Made by a program: the position numbers and the translations under genes
Assembly: GCA_010093485.1 (NCBI GenBank)
Contig: MU001506.1
Span: forward strand, 496,001 to 560,000
Direction of reading: 5' to 3'
From: Karstenula rhodostoma CBS 690.94
Taxonomy: Eukaryota > Ascomycota > Dothideomycetes > Pleosporales > Didymosphaeriaceae
Length of the DNA: 64,000 nt
Part shown: piece after piece, positions 32,292 to 44,458 of the stretch
Layout of the letters: each line of letters begins with the position of its first letter
Numbering within the stretch: position 1 is the stretch's first letter
The notes under the pieces: model-generated
Database searches by the model: none
Seen by the model: the letters and a program-made list of their open reading frames with translations, nothing else
What the model was told of the DNA's origin: nothing

Positions 32292-34765
32292 ATGCCTACA
32301 GCACTCTTTGCAGCGCAACAGCAGCACGCATTCGGCGCTGGTCCACCGTTCGACCCGGATGTCCACCATATTCATTCGCACCCCGACAAGAGCCTCTACA
32401 TCATCACCGAGTCTGACTATGTCTCTGCTCTGATCCCGTCCCAGCGCACCGTCTGCGCCAAGCAAGCTCCCACTCGATACCCAGGTCCCTCTCGACGCAT
32501 TGCCCTGCAGCAGAACAACACCAGGAGGAAAGACCCCAGGCCCCTCATGGCTTCCGTGCTGCAGCACGCAAATACCATGCCGCTGGCCGCGCCGGGCAGC
32601 CCGCCCGATCTCACAAACTCGAAGAGCAGCAAGTCGAGCAGTTTCCACTCCGAGGGCCTCAGCGACATGGGGCCCAGCGATCTCTCTCACTTTGAGGACA
32701 TCAATCTGGCCGACGACACGGGCCCATCATCCTTCCCTGTGCCGCATTCGCCGAACCGCGTGCTCTTCGAGGCTTCACGATCACGCAGCATTCCGCATTC
32801 AGCACCCCACTCATTCCGCGACCTCACAAAGGGATCCAAGTCACGACCCGTGGCGATGAAGATCCAAACGAGTCACAACCTGCGTGCGGGGTCGCAGCTC
32901 CATGCACCAGGGAAGCAGCTCCGGAGGGGCTTCTCGTCGCCGTCCGCTCCCTCGCTGGCCAACATCAACAATCTGCAGGCACCCGTCCACCACGCGCGCT
33001 CTCCTTCCCCGAACAACCCACATCATTCCTCTTCCTCCCAGCGTTCTCTGTCACGCAAGAGCTCCCGCAATCTCGAAGTTTCTCCTTCAATGGCTTCTAG
33101 GAGGCAGTCCTGGCAGCAAACTGCCCGCAAAACCGCCCGAGAGCGTGAAGCAGAGTGTGATGTCGACGACGGAGATGACGACCTCCCCGAGGATGCAGTC
33201 ATCTGGAACGTGCCCATCTCACCCCGACCTGCACAAGAGCGCTCCCCTGCACTTTCCTCATGTGGCAGTCCACCTCAGGACTCGCCCAGCCCCGCAACGA
33301 GCCGCCCTGTCTCACAACGCGGCGAACCGATCTCGAAGGCCTCGTCAGCTTTCTCAGAACGCCGCTTTCCCTCGCAGCCACCGACGCCCGATCCGAACCA
33401 GGAGAACGAACCTCCTGCGCTGAACCGCCAGCCGACGAACACATGGGAGGAGACATACGGAACGCTTGACGCTGACGCACGGAAGCTTACAGAGGCGCTG
33501 GAGGAGTACCAGACCGAGATAGAGTACCAGCAGGAGATCAAGCGTCAGCAGCCCTTGTCGCGCTCGTCATCGGTCGGAGACTCCGAGGCAAAGAAGAAGA
33601 AAAAAGCGGTTTCTCTGCCCCCAGTCCGGAAGAGCGACCCGCTTATCGACCCCCTGCAACCTTCAACAGAGAAGGAGAAATACCTCTCGCGCACTCGCCC
33701 GTCCTGGTTGCCGCCTAAAGATCCGAAGGAGGAGAAGAAGCATCTGAAGGAATACCAGAAGATGCTGGCGCGGATCGAGGAAACTGGTAAGTACCGCCTC
33801 AGGTTTCGACGCACCCACACTGACAATCATCAGAACGCCTCGAAGCCAAGCGTCAAGAGGAAGAGGCCATCGCACGAGAAAAGGCCGAACGCATCAAAGC
33901 CGAATACTGGTCTAACCTACTACTTCCCAACTGGGAACAAGAGATGTCGAATCCCGAGCTCAAGCGCTCACATAGAAAGATGTGGTGGAACGGCATACCG
34001 GCCAAGCTTCGCGGAGATGTCTGGAAGAAGGCCATTGGAAACGAACTCGAGGTCTCCGAGATCACTTACAACGTAGCCCTAGAGAAGGCTCAACTGCAGG
34101 TCAAGGAGTTTGGCGCCTCCGCTCTCGACGAGCGATACGCCCAGATCGTGGAGAACACGAAGAGCGTCTTTCCGGACTTGAAGATGTTCGCCCCCGAGAC
34201 ACAGGACTTGCCCGAGCAGCCGCTTCATCAGGAACTCGTCAACGTCTGCATTGCTTACAGCTCGTACCGTCCCGATGTCGACACTACCGTCGGGATCCAC
34301 CACGTGGCCGCGTTGTTCCTCCTCAATATGTCCGCAGCAGATTCCTTCGTTGCGTTATCGAACATGATGAACCGCGCTCTGCCGCTCTCTTTCCTCATTC
34401 GGGATATGAGCGCCATCACTGCAGCTTACGACACTACACTTTCAGCCCTGAGAAAGAAGAGCCAGAGCATGGCGCACCGTCTGGCCGAACTTCGCGTCGA
34501 GCCCCACGAATATCTGCTCTCGATGTTCAGCGGGCTTTTCTGCGACCGCGTCTCGCTCGAGCACGCCGCGCGCATCATGGACGTGTACACCATCGAAGGC
34601 GACAAGATCCCTCCCCGAGTTGCAGTTGCAATCATGGGTGCCCTTGAAGGCAACTGCATGAGCGGGGAGGCCGGTGATATTGTAGAAGTTCTGAGAACGC
34701 GGAAGCTCCGCGAGAACCCTGATGAGTTCATGGGCAAAGTCTACGAGGCAGGCAAGAGCTCGTAA
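32292..34765 (+). CDS. TBC-domain (Rab-GAP-fold) protein, apparently lacking catalytic fingers
   Basis: An 808-residue protein in two exons (32292-33786, 33834-34765; 47-nt intron). The first 480 residues are disordered and Ser/Pro-rich. A coiled coil follows around the intron (ERLEAKRQEEEAIAREKAER), then a TBC domain at about residues 540-790. The opening TBC motif is clear: WWNGIPAKLRGDVWKKAIG. The region that should carry the arginine finger (IxxDxxR-TFP) reads IVENTKSVFPDLKMF. The region that should carry the glutamine finger (YxQGM) reads DTTVGIHHVAALFL. Both catalytic residues therefore seem absent, so the domain may bind Rab or scaffold without stimulating GTP hydrolysis. That functional reading is inference from motif inspection. 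Confidence 0.85.
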
Positions 34766-37700
34766 ATCCGGGACCAAAAGAAGGGAGACGAAAAAAGCGG
34801 GAAGAGGAAGATATAGTGGATTATTTTGTGCAAATTATCGAACGGAGCATAGACGGGTGGAGGAAGCGAATATCTTGACATTTCGACGCGGAGAGCTCGA
34901 CAAGCCTATCTCCCAACACCAGCATCTAATATCGTTATCAGCGCGGGAGACGGCAGGGCAGCAGCAGCAACAGGAGCGAGAGGAGTAGGACACGATGGAT
35001 GACGACACGAGCATGAAGTCTTATTACCTGTATTCTCTACGGCGGGGCGCTCTTTTTCGCGCGCGCACTGTACATCACACAGCATGGGTCACGGCGTTCT
35101 GCTGCTTCACAGCGTATACCTGTTCTGTTCTTTTCTTACTGCTACAGCACTTTCACTTTCATTTGTTGCTCCCACTAGCTAGTGTATAGTACGGTACGCT
35201 CGCAGTTACTGTGTAGTCTTAACTTATAAAGGGAATAAACATCCGGCACGGGCAGAGCTGACCTGGGCGGGTCGCTCGCTTGCAAATGGTACATATCGCA
35301 TACGCTGGGCTTCTGCGCGTGATCTGTTTCCTTCCTTTGCTTCCCCTTCCTCTCTTACGTCGTTTGATCGCCGTCGGTAGATGGGGTGGAATGGAATGCG
35401 TCGGGGTCGTCGGTCGAATCTGCTTCGGGGCACTTGTTCCAGCAACCCGGAATGCTGCACACTGCACACAGCCTCGCGGACCCCTCGCATCCCTTCCTCC
35501 GTATCTAAATCCATCAAAACGGACATTTTTCTCTCCCTCGTGGCCGCCGTCTGCCGGGCTTACTTACCTACCCGCATACCCCCCTGTCGCCGCCCCAGAC
35601 CCCCACCGAGCGTTTGGCGTCCGAACGCCGATGCACCGCCACACGACACGCCCATGACAAGACCACTGTTTTTTTTTCTTTCGGTCACGCCCCGCTGTCG
35701 TGGGAGGCGTGGAAGGGAAACGAAATATTATGCTGTGCTGTGACGGGGAGTGTGGGTGCATGATAGAGGGTGGATAAGGTGGGTGGATAGGACGCGAGGC
35801 TTGGTGGGGTTTGGTGGGCGCTAGGTTTCAGAGGGACTGAGTGAGACGGTGGTGTGGGGAGCGGGAGGGAGTTTTGAGTGACGGGTGAGGTGTGGGCGTG
35901 AGGTAGGTGGGCGGGGGGAGGGATGATGGGATTCTGGTGGACGTGGAGAGGATGTGTGGTGGGTTGTGGATATATGCTGGGATTGTATTGGGTTTTGACT
36001 GCTGCGGAGAGCATCAAGTGTAACTATGGAATCTTGAGTATTGGGGATGAGCTATACGATATGTCTAAGACACGGCTACTCCGTGGCTGCATCCGCACTC
36101 GCATGCGTATTGAATTCCAGTCGCCCGAATTACATTGCCCACTCTCTCCATCGCAGGACTGTCTACCCGCGGCCTCGTGCGCTGTCTTTATCCCACCCTA
36201 AGCCTCGGCAGAGCTCCAAGCTCTGTGTGATATCGTGATCGGAAGTGAAGACGGCGACCAAGTGGTAGAGGCGGTTTCAACCGAGCGAAGACAACTCCGT
36301 CGTATCTGGGGCTGACGACGGGGGAATCGAGAGAGGAATTCCGGGAGGTACGAGCGGCGAATCTATCAAGTGTCAGCAAACTGCGTATGATTACTGACAG
36401 ACCATGGAATAGCAATGCCAAAACAAAAAGTAAGGGGATGTTCGAGCTCAGAAAACCACCCAAGATGTAGAAGTACGCGGCCCGGGTAGAGGCACGATCT
36501 TGGATAGACCTATCTGGCGTCGTCGATACCCCAGTACCTGCTCCCCGATACTACACGGCGGCTTAGCGGGCCCTCCGGACAGACACAAGCGCTGGCTCCA
36601 ACCGGACGGGGATACGCCACTACCCAGACGTATCCTAGGGAGTGTGGTTGACTCACACCCCTATGACCCCAGCATGTCCCTTTCAGGGCCTGTGATCTGC
36701 CTCGTGAGGGGTCGAACTGTCGGGTTTAATCTAGGCCAGACCACGCAAACCAAGTATTGAAGAACTTGATTCCGCTACTCATCATGGCCGGTTTGTGCGG
36801 GTCGCGAAGGAAGAAGGAACGAAACGGTGCGATTACGCACCAATGTTCGCTCATGCTCGACTCAGGCACGGTGCACGCAGTACCGAGGCTTTCAGATCTG
36901 GGCTGCATCGAGTGTAGGTAGGGTGATTCCAGGTGTAGCGTCGTCAATTTTGCCCGGGTTGTTTCGATAAGGGTTATTGTCAGGCTGTAAATGGTTAACA
37001 AGGCTTCTCCGTACTCCATGCAAACAAACGAATGGAAAATGTTGGAGCTCAGGAACTCACGCAGGTACAGCGGCTGGTAAGAATCCAGGAGGGACTTCCT
37101 GGCATCGTCATCGAGCTCGCAAGCCAAAGAGTCGGCTCTAGGCCATGTTGCGAGGAGAGAGAGGACAAACATACACACTTGCCTCGGCTCCGTAACGCCG
37201 GTTGCGTGAAATGATGGTCCATAACATGCGGACTGGTGAAAATCCTTGGTAGTCAAACATGTTGACGTACCGATCTGTCGAGTGTCAGCGCAAGTCGTTG
37301 TCATTCTTTATAACTAGCAGTGAAAATATGTTCGAGCACAGAAAACCGTAGGCAGCAGCAAGAGGTTGCTAGGGCAGATAGCCAGACACTCCGGTATCAA
37401 TCTGGCGTCATTGCGTCCCGGAGACAGAAGCATGCAGGCCGAGTGGAGGGCACCTGTCCTAGGAAGGTCAAATCCCATGGTGTCGCCTCTGCCCTGGCGC
37501 CGCCGAAGCGGTGGGCGAATTCAAATCCCAATCCCAACTCTAACCTCAGCGGAATCACCCGGAGAGGTGCCTTCGCTCTGTAATCTCCTGGGCCGCAGTG
37601 TATTTGCTCTTGGCCTAGAGTAGAAAGGTGGTATAGCGGAACCACCCTCTTGACTCGCCGGCCTGGTGAAGCTGTGGAGCTTTTTTGTGTGAGCAGTGCG

Positions 37701-38562
37701 ACTTGAGGGGTAAAACTTACGATGATCAACGCACAACAGCAGAAGCTCTGTGCTGGTTTGGATTCGAAGGCGAGTGTGCGTGAGAGCAAGTCGAGTAGCG
37801 ACGAAGGTTGAGGTACGAAAGCGCCGTATGGAATCTCACAGACCAAGAGGTGACGCTCCGTTGTTGAACCACCGGAAATTTTCCCATGTAGGAATATCGG
37901 CCAGTACCCAAACTGCCGATGGCGTTTGAAGCAGAGGCAAGCGAGTGTAGTCAACAAACAGGAAGGACAAAGCGAACGCGGCAAACACCATGCCGGGGGG
38001 TAAGGTAAAGATGTTTTGATCACAAAAACAAGAGTCGGGAAGTGAGGGGACTGTCGACGGACCGTGACCAGCGACGCGACTGCCCCGTTCCTCACCCAGC
38101 AACAGTGCGCTAATCCATATCGGGCACTGCCACGACCGCTTCTTAACCCACATTCATTTACCAGGCTGGTTTATCTACACTGCTTGAATCTTGATGTAGC
38201 GCTTCGGACGCCAAATCTTCTGCCGATCGGTATCGTGCATTCACATCACCTGTATGCAAGAAATACACATTTTACGCATCTCTACGACTCCACAGCAAGA
38301 TGTCAGGGCAAATGCTCAGGCTCTGCTTGTAGAGAGGTACTTGTACGGTGTTTTCAATTTCTGATAACATCATAGCATGCAAAGCGGTTCTTCGCTGCCG
38401 ATACTGAACGCTACGTGCACAAGACGTACTTCTACTGTCGTTTCAACCACTGATACATTCCCGCCACGAATGTGGGCTTAATCGCGAAAAGATTCAGAGC
38501 AATGTCCTGCTTACACTCTTGTACCGATGAAAACTACAAATCCTGCTCGTCACGGTGAGTGC
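34766..38562. other. Long gene-poor region with dispersed short duplications
   Basis: About 3.8 kb without a gene I can support. Several minus-strand frames (36726-37304, 37397-38095, 37836-38153, 36188-36463) contain hydrophobic stretches but no recognisable domain and overlap one another. Segments near 36340-36530 and 37270-37430 are related to each other (see findings). Part may be a decayed gene or a multi-intron transcript on the minus strand. Confidence 0.4.
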
Positions 38563-41500
38563 CTACGTCGACTTTGTAGAGACAGCACTGCTGCGAAGCG
38601 TGGTGGGCGCTGGCGTAGGGATGAGGATATAGTATATTTCTGTCGGCAAGTCCGTTGTTGATGGCTCTTTGCTTTGTCCTGGTGTGCTCGGGCCGTCGTC
38701 ACTGTATGTGCCCTCTACCCACACCGTGACTGTGCTCGCCCACACCGTGACTGTGCTCGTTTCCAGTCCTTGAGGATAGTCACTAGGAGGATGTGTCGTA
38801 CTCGACCTGCTAGTAGCGGAAGGGAGTTTAGAGTTTGATTTGCTGTGTCCTGGTATGCTCGGGCCGCCGTCACTGTATGTGCCTTCTACCCACACCGTGA
38901 CTGTGCTCGCCCACACCGTGGCTGTGCTCGCCCACACCGTGACTGTGCTCGTTTCCTGCTCTTCAGGATAGTAACTGGGAGGACGTGTCGTACTCGACTT
39001 GCTAGTAGCGGATGGAAGCTTAGAGTTTGATTTGCTGTGTCCTGGTGTGCTCGGGCCGCCGTCACTGTATGTGCCCTCTACCCACACCGTGACTGTGCTC
39101 GCCCACACCGTGGCTGTGCTCGCCCACACCGTGACTGTGCTCGTTTCCTGCTCTTCAGGATAGTAACTGGGAGGACGTGTCGTACTCGACTTGCTAGTAG
39201 CGGATGGAAGCTTAGATCTCGACTTGCTAGCAGTAACAGAGGGATATTTGGAGTTCCACTTTTCAGCAGCGGACGAATATGTGCTGTTCGACTTGCCGGT
39301 AGTAGACGAAGAATTAGCTGGCCACTGATCGGCCTCATGATCATACCAAGCCGCAGTGAGGTTGTTGCGTTCTTTGTTCAAGCCATCCTCGATGTCCGCT
39401 TCGATTCCTAGCTGCTGCCTTCCGAAATCCGTGTCGGTTGTGTCCCAGCAGTGCTTCCAGAGGTTAATGTGATATATAAGGCCATTAAAGCCCTTAACAC
39501 CTGTCTTGATCCAGCCGGTGGAGATTTGGAAGCCGCCAGGGAGATCGAGTCCAGCGTAAATACCAAACCTAAGATCCACTTCGACACCGACGGCGGTCTT
39601 GAAGCCGCCGCCTGGCTCGCACTTCTTATCGACATCTATGAGCCAGTAGTTAGCGTTAAGGACGCGAGTAAGGGATAGAAGAGAGGAAGTTACCTTCTTT
39701 AGTGGAAACCTTGAACTCAATTCCTGGTATTTCGGCTTTGGCGGAGATACCAATCTTGAAAGCAGGCTTAAAGGAAGCACGTGGAGCGATGTCACTCATT
39801 TTTTCGCTTTGAATTCCAGCTGCACCGTCGCTCTTGTTTCCAAATGGAGCAACCCCAACCTCAGAGCGCTTGTCTCCACCTACGCCTGGAACTGAGACTC
39901 CAGCTCCAGTTGAGCTCCCACTGCTCCCACCGTATGCTGCTCCAAAAGACAACGTCATAGCAGGGCCAATGGCAATATAACCATCCCACTCCAAGTGTTT
40001 TGCCTGGAAGTTGGGCTTAGTCCACTTGACCTCACCATCAAACTTCGACTGGAATTTCTCGCTGTTCTTGCGTCCGTAACCAGCGACCGAACCTTTGGGT
40101 ACGTGGACCTCTATGCCAGGCAAAGTACTGCACCGAATGTCAGTAGGCTTGCATAAAGAATACGGCGATCTGGTGACATATGGGGACCATGGGGCTGTGG
40201 AAGACAATAGGGATGCGCCTGTGCGTGCCCATAGGGCGCCCGCGAGCAGGAGGGATTGTGGGGTGAGTCCGTACAGATTGAATATGCCCGACGTCGAGAT
40301 AGTGGACCATACAGCCAAGCCAGCCCCAACTGTAGCCCCAAAACCGTTAATCTAATTTAATTAGCCTGTCGTCGCTGGAGCAGTGGGCGCGCGACCTCAT
40401 TGGCAAGCATGGAGATAACTTACACCGGCAATATCAGAAAATTTATGTTTGTTGCTTTTCCCCGACGGATCCCCGGCGGCGGGAAGGTCCCACATGAAGA
40501 GATCACCGCTCACCAGAGGACCCACCGAGCATGCCATATCCTCGGGAGGATACAAGAACGCTGTACAAGAACCAACGAATCCCAGAGTCCCCGCGAGCTC
40601 CGCTTGAAGCCGGATGGCCAGGTCTTCCGTCGCCTCAACTTCAACGTAGAAGTCAGTCAAAGAATCTTTAAAAATGTCCTTCATTGATGCATCAAAGCCA
40701 TCCTCTCCGCCATCCCTCAACAGGTCTGCCGCCCCTTTGATACTGAAGCTGATCACGGCCCTAACGTCAAGATGCACCTTTGCGTACGAGTTTACTAGCG
40801 TTAAGTTGGGCCATATTTCACCGTGGCCACTGGATTTCAGGATTGGTACCCGGTTCTCTGCTGCGCCGTAAGTCCTGTTTTTACCGATATGCGTGGTCTC
40901 GTTCAGGTTATGATCGAAATCGATAGACACGGATTTGTTCAAGCTGAAACCGCTCTTTTCGAGGCCATCCAGGATATCCGCAATTCCTTCAAGTGTGACC
41001 TCTTTGAATTCTTTCTCAAGCTCGGCCAGTGGATTACCATCGCCTTTTAAAGGATTCTCGATATCTTCTAAAGGGTTTTCGATATCTTCTAAAGGGTTCT
41101 CGCGTTTCGACAGATGCTCAGAGATGCCGGTCTTCAGTCGCGGTGTAAGATAGAAGCGCAATGCAGGATCTCGCTTCTTCAAAGATGCAAAAGAGCCCGT
41201 GAAAATGGTAACTGAGTGGGCTGCTTCAGCTTCGTACGGTCCAAAGCTCAAGTTCTCTGCGGAGATCTCCATCGACAAGCTTGCGTCGTCGAAAGTCATA
41301 CCCTCCGACCTGCGTGAGTGTTGAGCACAAGGGCAAAACGTATCCACGGGTAACAAGACACATACCGATACACCGACCGAATATTGGGGCCCTCATGGCA
41401 AGAACCGTCCTCAACCACGAATAGGAGGCCAGGGTCTTGCCAGCTCTCCTTGGCAGCTTTATACGTATCGTTGTATCGAAAATCAAGGTTGACGACGGAG

Positions 41501-41936
41501 CGGGAGTCTTCCCTCTCAGCGCAAAGCTGGCGACGACTGAGAAGCAGACCGTGTGACTGAAGCGGCTCGAGGTTGACGTATGAACCGTTGCCGTGCGTAT
41601 ATTGGAAGCTTCGAATGTTTCCGTCCGCTATAGGTGCAAGTCAGTGACACGTATGATAAAGGAAGGACTAGACGTACGAAACTGCCAGTCAAGGGTTATA
41701 TCTTTCCTCGGAACTACAAGCTGGAGATGGGCACTACGCTTGCCGATGTGGTGATGCTCCGTTCGTACAAGAGGAATCGCACCATGGTCCATTCCGTCTA
41801 GGTGATCATCTGGTGCTAACCGTCCTCTGATACCCAAACTCTTTTCATGGTAAAAAAGTTGGCCCGGTACGTTCGCGTGAGCGTTTTGAAAGAACCAGGA
41901 TAACACAAGACTGATGAGGAGGACGACTCGCGCCAT
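38563..41936 (-). CDS. Secreted repeat-bearing protein (DUF7029/DUF7223-like), candidate cell-surface protein
   Basis: A 1045-residue secreted protein in five exons: 41936-41678, 41627-41366, 41309-40424, 40351-39694, 39635-38563; introns 50-72 nt, all phases agree. MARVVLLISLVLSWFFQNAHA is a signal peptide. Residues about 30-420 resemble the fungal N-terminal module I know as DUF7029, and the middle and distal part the DUF7223-type module that often follows it; these names are from memory of similar proteins. An acidic direct repeat (NPLEDIENPLEDIENPL) sits near residue 250. From about residue 780 the protein becomes Ser/Thr-rich, with three 64-residue repeats containing TVTVWAST units. No clear GPI signal ends the protein. 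Function unknown; extracellular matrix, wall or adhesin-like roles are plausible. Confidence 0.85.
38637..39212 (-). repeat. 192-bp (64-codon) tandem repeats in the secreted protein
   Basis: Copies at 38829-39020 and 39021-39212 differ at about two bases by eye. A third, shorter and more diverged copy occupies roughly 38637-38828, missing one TVTVWAST unit. The unit contains a Ser/Thr/Lys stretch, PPSYYPEEQ, two or three TVTVWAST-type units and VEGTYSDGGPS. The near identity points to recent duplication or ongoing homogenisation. Confidence 0.9.
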
Positions 41937-42556
41937 AGTGAGCTAATTTCGATGCCCGCTTCGTAGGGCAGGTTCGCAGTACTAACGAAAATCTGCCTCG
42001 GATAGGGAGTCAAGCTCCACTACCGCCTTCCTTTTATTTATACTGGCAACGATGGAACGTTCTAAATCCCGCACACTTTAGGAAGGAAAGCAATGAGCTG
42101 CAGGTTCTCTGCAGCATGTTCATAAGCCCTCAACAATTCTAGGAGCGGCCAACAACATCAAGCCTCTTGTGTATTGAAAAGGTCACGGTATTGGCGAGGG
42201 ACAAGACATTATGCAGGTGCGCAGTCTGATGGCACCGACCCTTTAGCCAACGGACACACCATCGCACTCGACCGGCTGTTCAATTACGTAGCTTGGGTGA
42301 ACAGCTAACCATTCCAAAGTATATGAATGAAATCAACGGACATCAGCTGATAGATTAGTTGAAGCTGATGTTATCTACGGCTCATGATAAAAATCAGAGC
42401 CGCCACTGATGGTACCTCCTATAGAGCTTCCATACGTTATTCTAACGTCGAGACATATCACGCTCCAAGAACTGCTGAGGCTTAGCCCCTCACTAGTATT
42501 CCCCCGTGATACCCGCTGCCTCGACTTTCGCAGCTGGCAGTGGGTAGCGTACAAGT
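41937..42556. other. Upstream region of the secreted-protein gene
   Basis: About 620 bp with no gene recognised; it should include the promoter of the minus-strand secreted protein. Confidence 0.4.
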
Positions 42557-43345
42557 CTAGCCGCTCCCAGAACAACGGTTCATCGCCTGTCGACGAGTCG
42601 ACGAGTCAACCCCACAGCACCCGCCTATCGGTATCCCTCTCCAGCCTAACCTCAACGTCGCAATCTCCCCCTCCCTCGCCCCCTCCTCCCCAACCACAAA
42701 AACCCAATCATCAACCCCGTAAAGTCCCCACGACGGAAAGGCTGAGAACGCGCCAACATCTGCGTAATCCATATCGATTCCAATGACCGCTGTCCAGCTG
42801 ACCTGCTTACCGTGCGTTCCGTTGTAATTTCCGTGGCTGTAATGTTCGCCTGCGTTCGAGGGGTAAAGCCGGAAGTCAGCTGGGCACTCAAACACGTATA
42901 ACATATCCGTGCCGTTGCTAATCCAAGATTGGAGGGAGGGCCCTGGTTTCCCTTCCTCGCTGATACAGCAATACTGGAACTAATATGTTGCGTGCGATAC
43001 GTGCCCGCGTACATCCAATCCCGCGGTTTCTTCAACAGGCATGGAGGAGCGCATCTATGATAGCGCCTGCAGATGTAAAGGATAGCGTCCCTTTTCTGTA
43101 GCTACGAGAATCGTAAGCCAACACCGAAGCCTGGGACCAGCGCGATTAGCGACTTCGACACCCCTATATTTCCGCCTTTGGTGTAAAATATCGATGACGC
43201 GGTTATCCTTTTCATTGACGACAGTGCGGTAGATCTCCCAAGGGCGGCTGACGAAGCCGATGGTGCTGAAGGCTGAAGGCGAAAGATGTGGGTTTGAGCA
43301 GGTATTCTCCAAGCTCCGAGGCGAAGTTTCCATTAGCAACAGTCT
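42557..43345 (-). pseudogene. Relic of a fungal beta-lactamase-like serine hydrolase (C-terminal part)
   Basis: Minus-strand fragments in shifting frames match the C-terminal half of fungal beta-lactamase/esterase-like proteins (PF00144 type with the extra C-terminal domain). In order: LLKPTSFAFSL, then in another frame SRPWEIYRTV and RVIDI, then in a third frame YTKGGNIG...SLIALVPGFGVG, then TILVA, then YAGTYRT...SSIAVS, and lastly PSLQSWISNGTDMLYVFE leading into GAFSAFPSWGLYGVDDWVFV. At least four frame changes break it, for example an extra T in the TTTT run within GATATTTTACACC. The N-terminal part with the SxxK active site was not found. No restored sequence is implied; this is a decayed gene. 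Confidence 0.65.
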
Positions 43346-44458
43346 CAACGACACAGCCGATTATCACGCGCCTGAGTCGCTATATCCAAATATCTCATCA
43401 AGCAGCTACATCAATCCTCTTTTCTCACATATACCCAGAAACCCAGCACGCATGCAAGTGCGTACTCATTATCCAAGATCTCCGCAAACACTCCCGAAAC
43501 CATAGCGCCAAAGCGATGGAGTCGGCATTGTACTGCGCTCGATTAGAAACAATCTAGAGAAAGCTATGAAGCTGAAGCTTACGATCCGCGACTACACCAC
43601 CAGCCAGCGCCCGGATACTAACTTCAGTTCGTTCTTCCACGCTTGGTAGAAACTGCACCACCACACACGATCCCCTGCGATAACGAGTAGTGGATTCACC
43701 GTATATAGCTTAGCCACACTCCAGGTCGGTACACCGACTCCACTCCACTCCACTCCTAGTAAGGTCCGATCCCTCATGGTAGGACTCAAACCCCGTATCC
43801 CGCTCTATCAAATACATCCCACCACACGCCACACGACCCCACGAGCGGTCCCCCCCCCCCCCCCCCCCCGCCCCCCCGCGCGGGCCCCCCCCCCCCCCTC
43901 AGCTAAAACATCATACAGGGGGTTTTGAACGGTGTGTCATATCAACCTATACTCTCCTTCTCTATCAGAGAGAAGACAAAGCCGTATATGTGCCGCCTTA
44001 CCAGCGCCAATGACGATAGCGCTCGAAGCACCGCGTCTCTCAGTATATCAGCATTTCATGCGAGTCCACCACGACATCAACACTCAGCTCGTGGTAGAAG
44101 CAATTTCTTATTGCCCTCTTCTTTAGATGGTGCTTTGTCGAAACAATAGGGCAGCCTTGCGCTTCTGCGGCCTCGGCTTCCCCGGACGAGGTTGACACAA
44201 GGATGCCAATCGCGCAATGCCAAAAGAAACGCCCCATCATACCGGGCGAGTTCGGTCGGCAAAGGTGGGTTCACACGTGCGTTGGCTCCTACATCTCACT
44301 GGTCTTTGCTGCGTGTGGCCGAAGGCAACACACTGTCAGTTTGCACCAGTGCACAGTTGCATGAGAAGTTGTTGTTTTGTTCGCAGATCTAGCGCTCGAT
44401 CTGAGCGCGAGAGAACACCCGGAGTGCCTCCATCCTATTATACAGACGCTGCTAGACT
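43346..44458. other. Intergenic region with poly-C tract
   Basis: About 1.1 kb. It may include further decayed parts of the neighbouring hydrolase relic. The homopolymer at 43850-43898 is described separately. No intact gene recognised. Confidence 0.4.
43850..43898. repeat. Poly-C/G tract, possible assembly artefact
   Basis: A nearly pure C run of about 49 nt broken by short G-containing breaks (CGCCCCCCCGCGCGGGCCC). Such tracts are rare in fungal genomes and are typical of low-quality read ends or a badly closed gap. The flanks show no repeat that would explain it. Confidence 0.6.

Noticed and set aside
37397..38153. Minus-strand frames with hydrophobic stretches (for example FTLPPGMVFAAFALSFLFVD)
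   Set aside because: The hydrophobic piece looks protein-like, but neighbouring frames cannot be joined into a convincing gene and no family is recognised.
43740..43800. Possible tRNA-like B box on the minus strand (GGTTTGAGTCC)
   Set aside because: The match to the B-box consensus is imperfect and no A box, anticodon arm or acceptor stem could be built around it.
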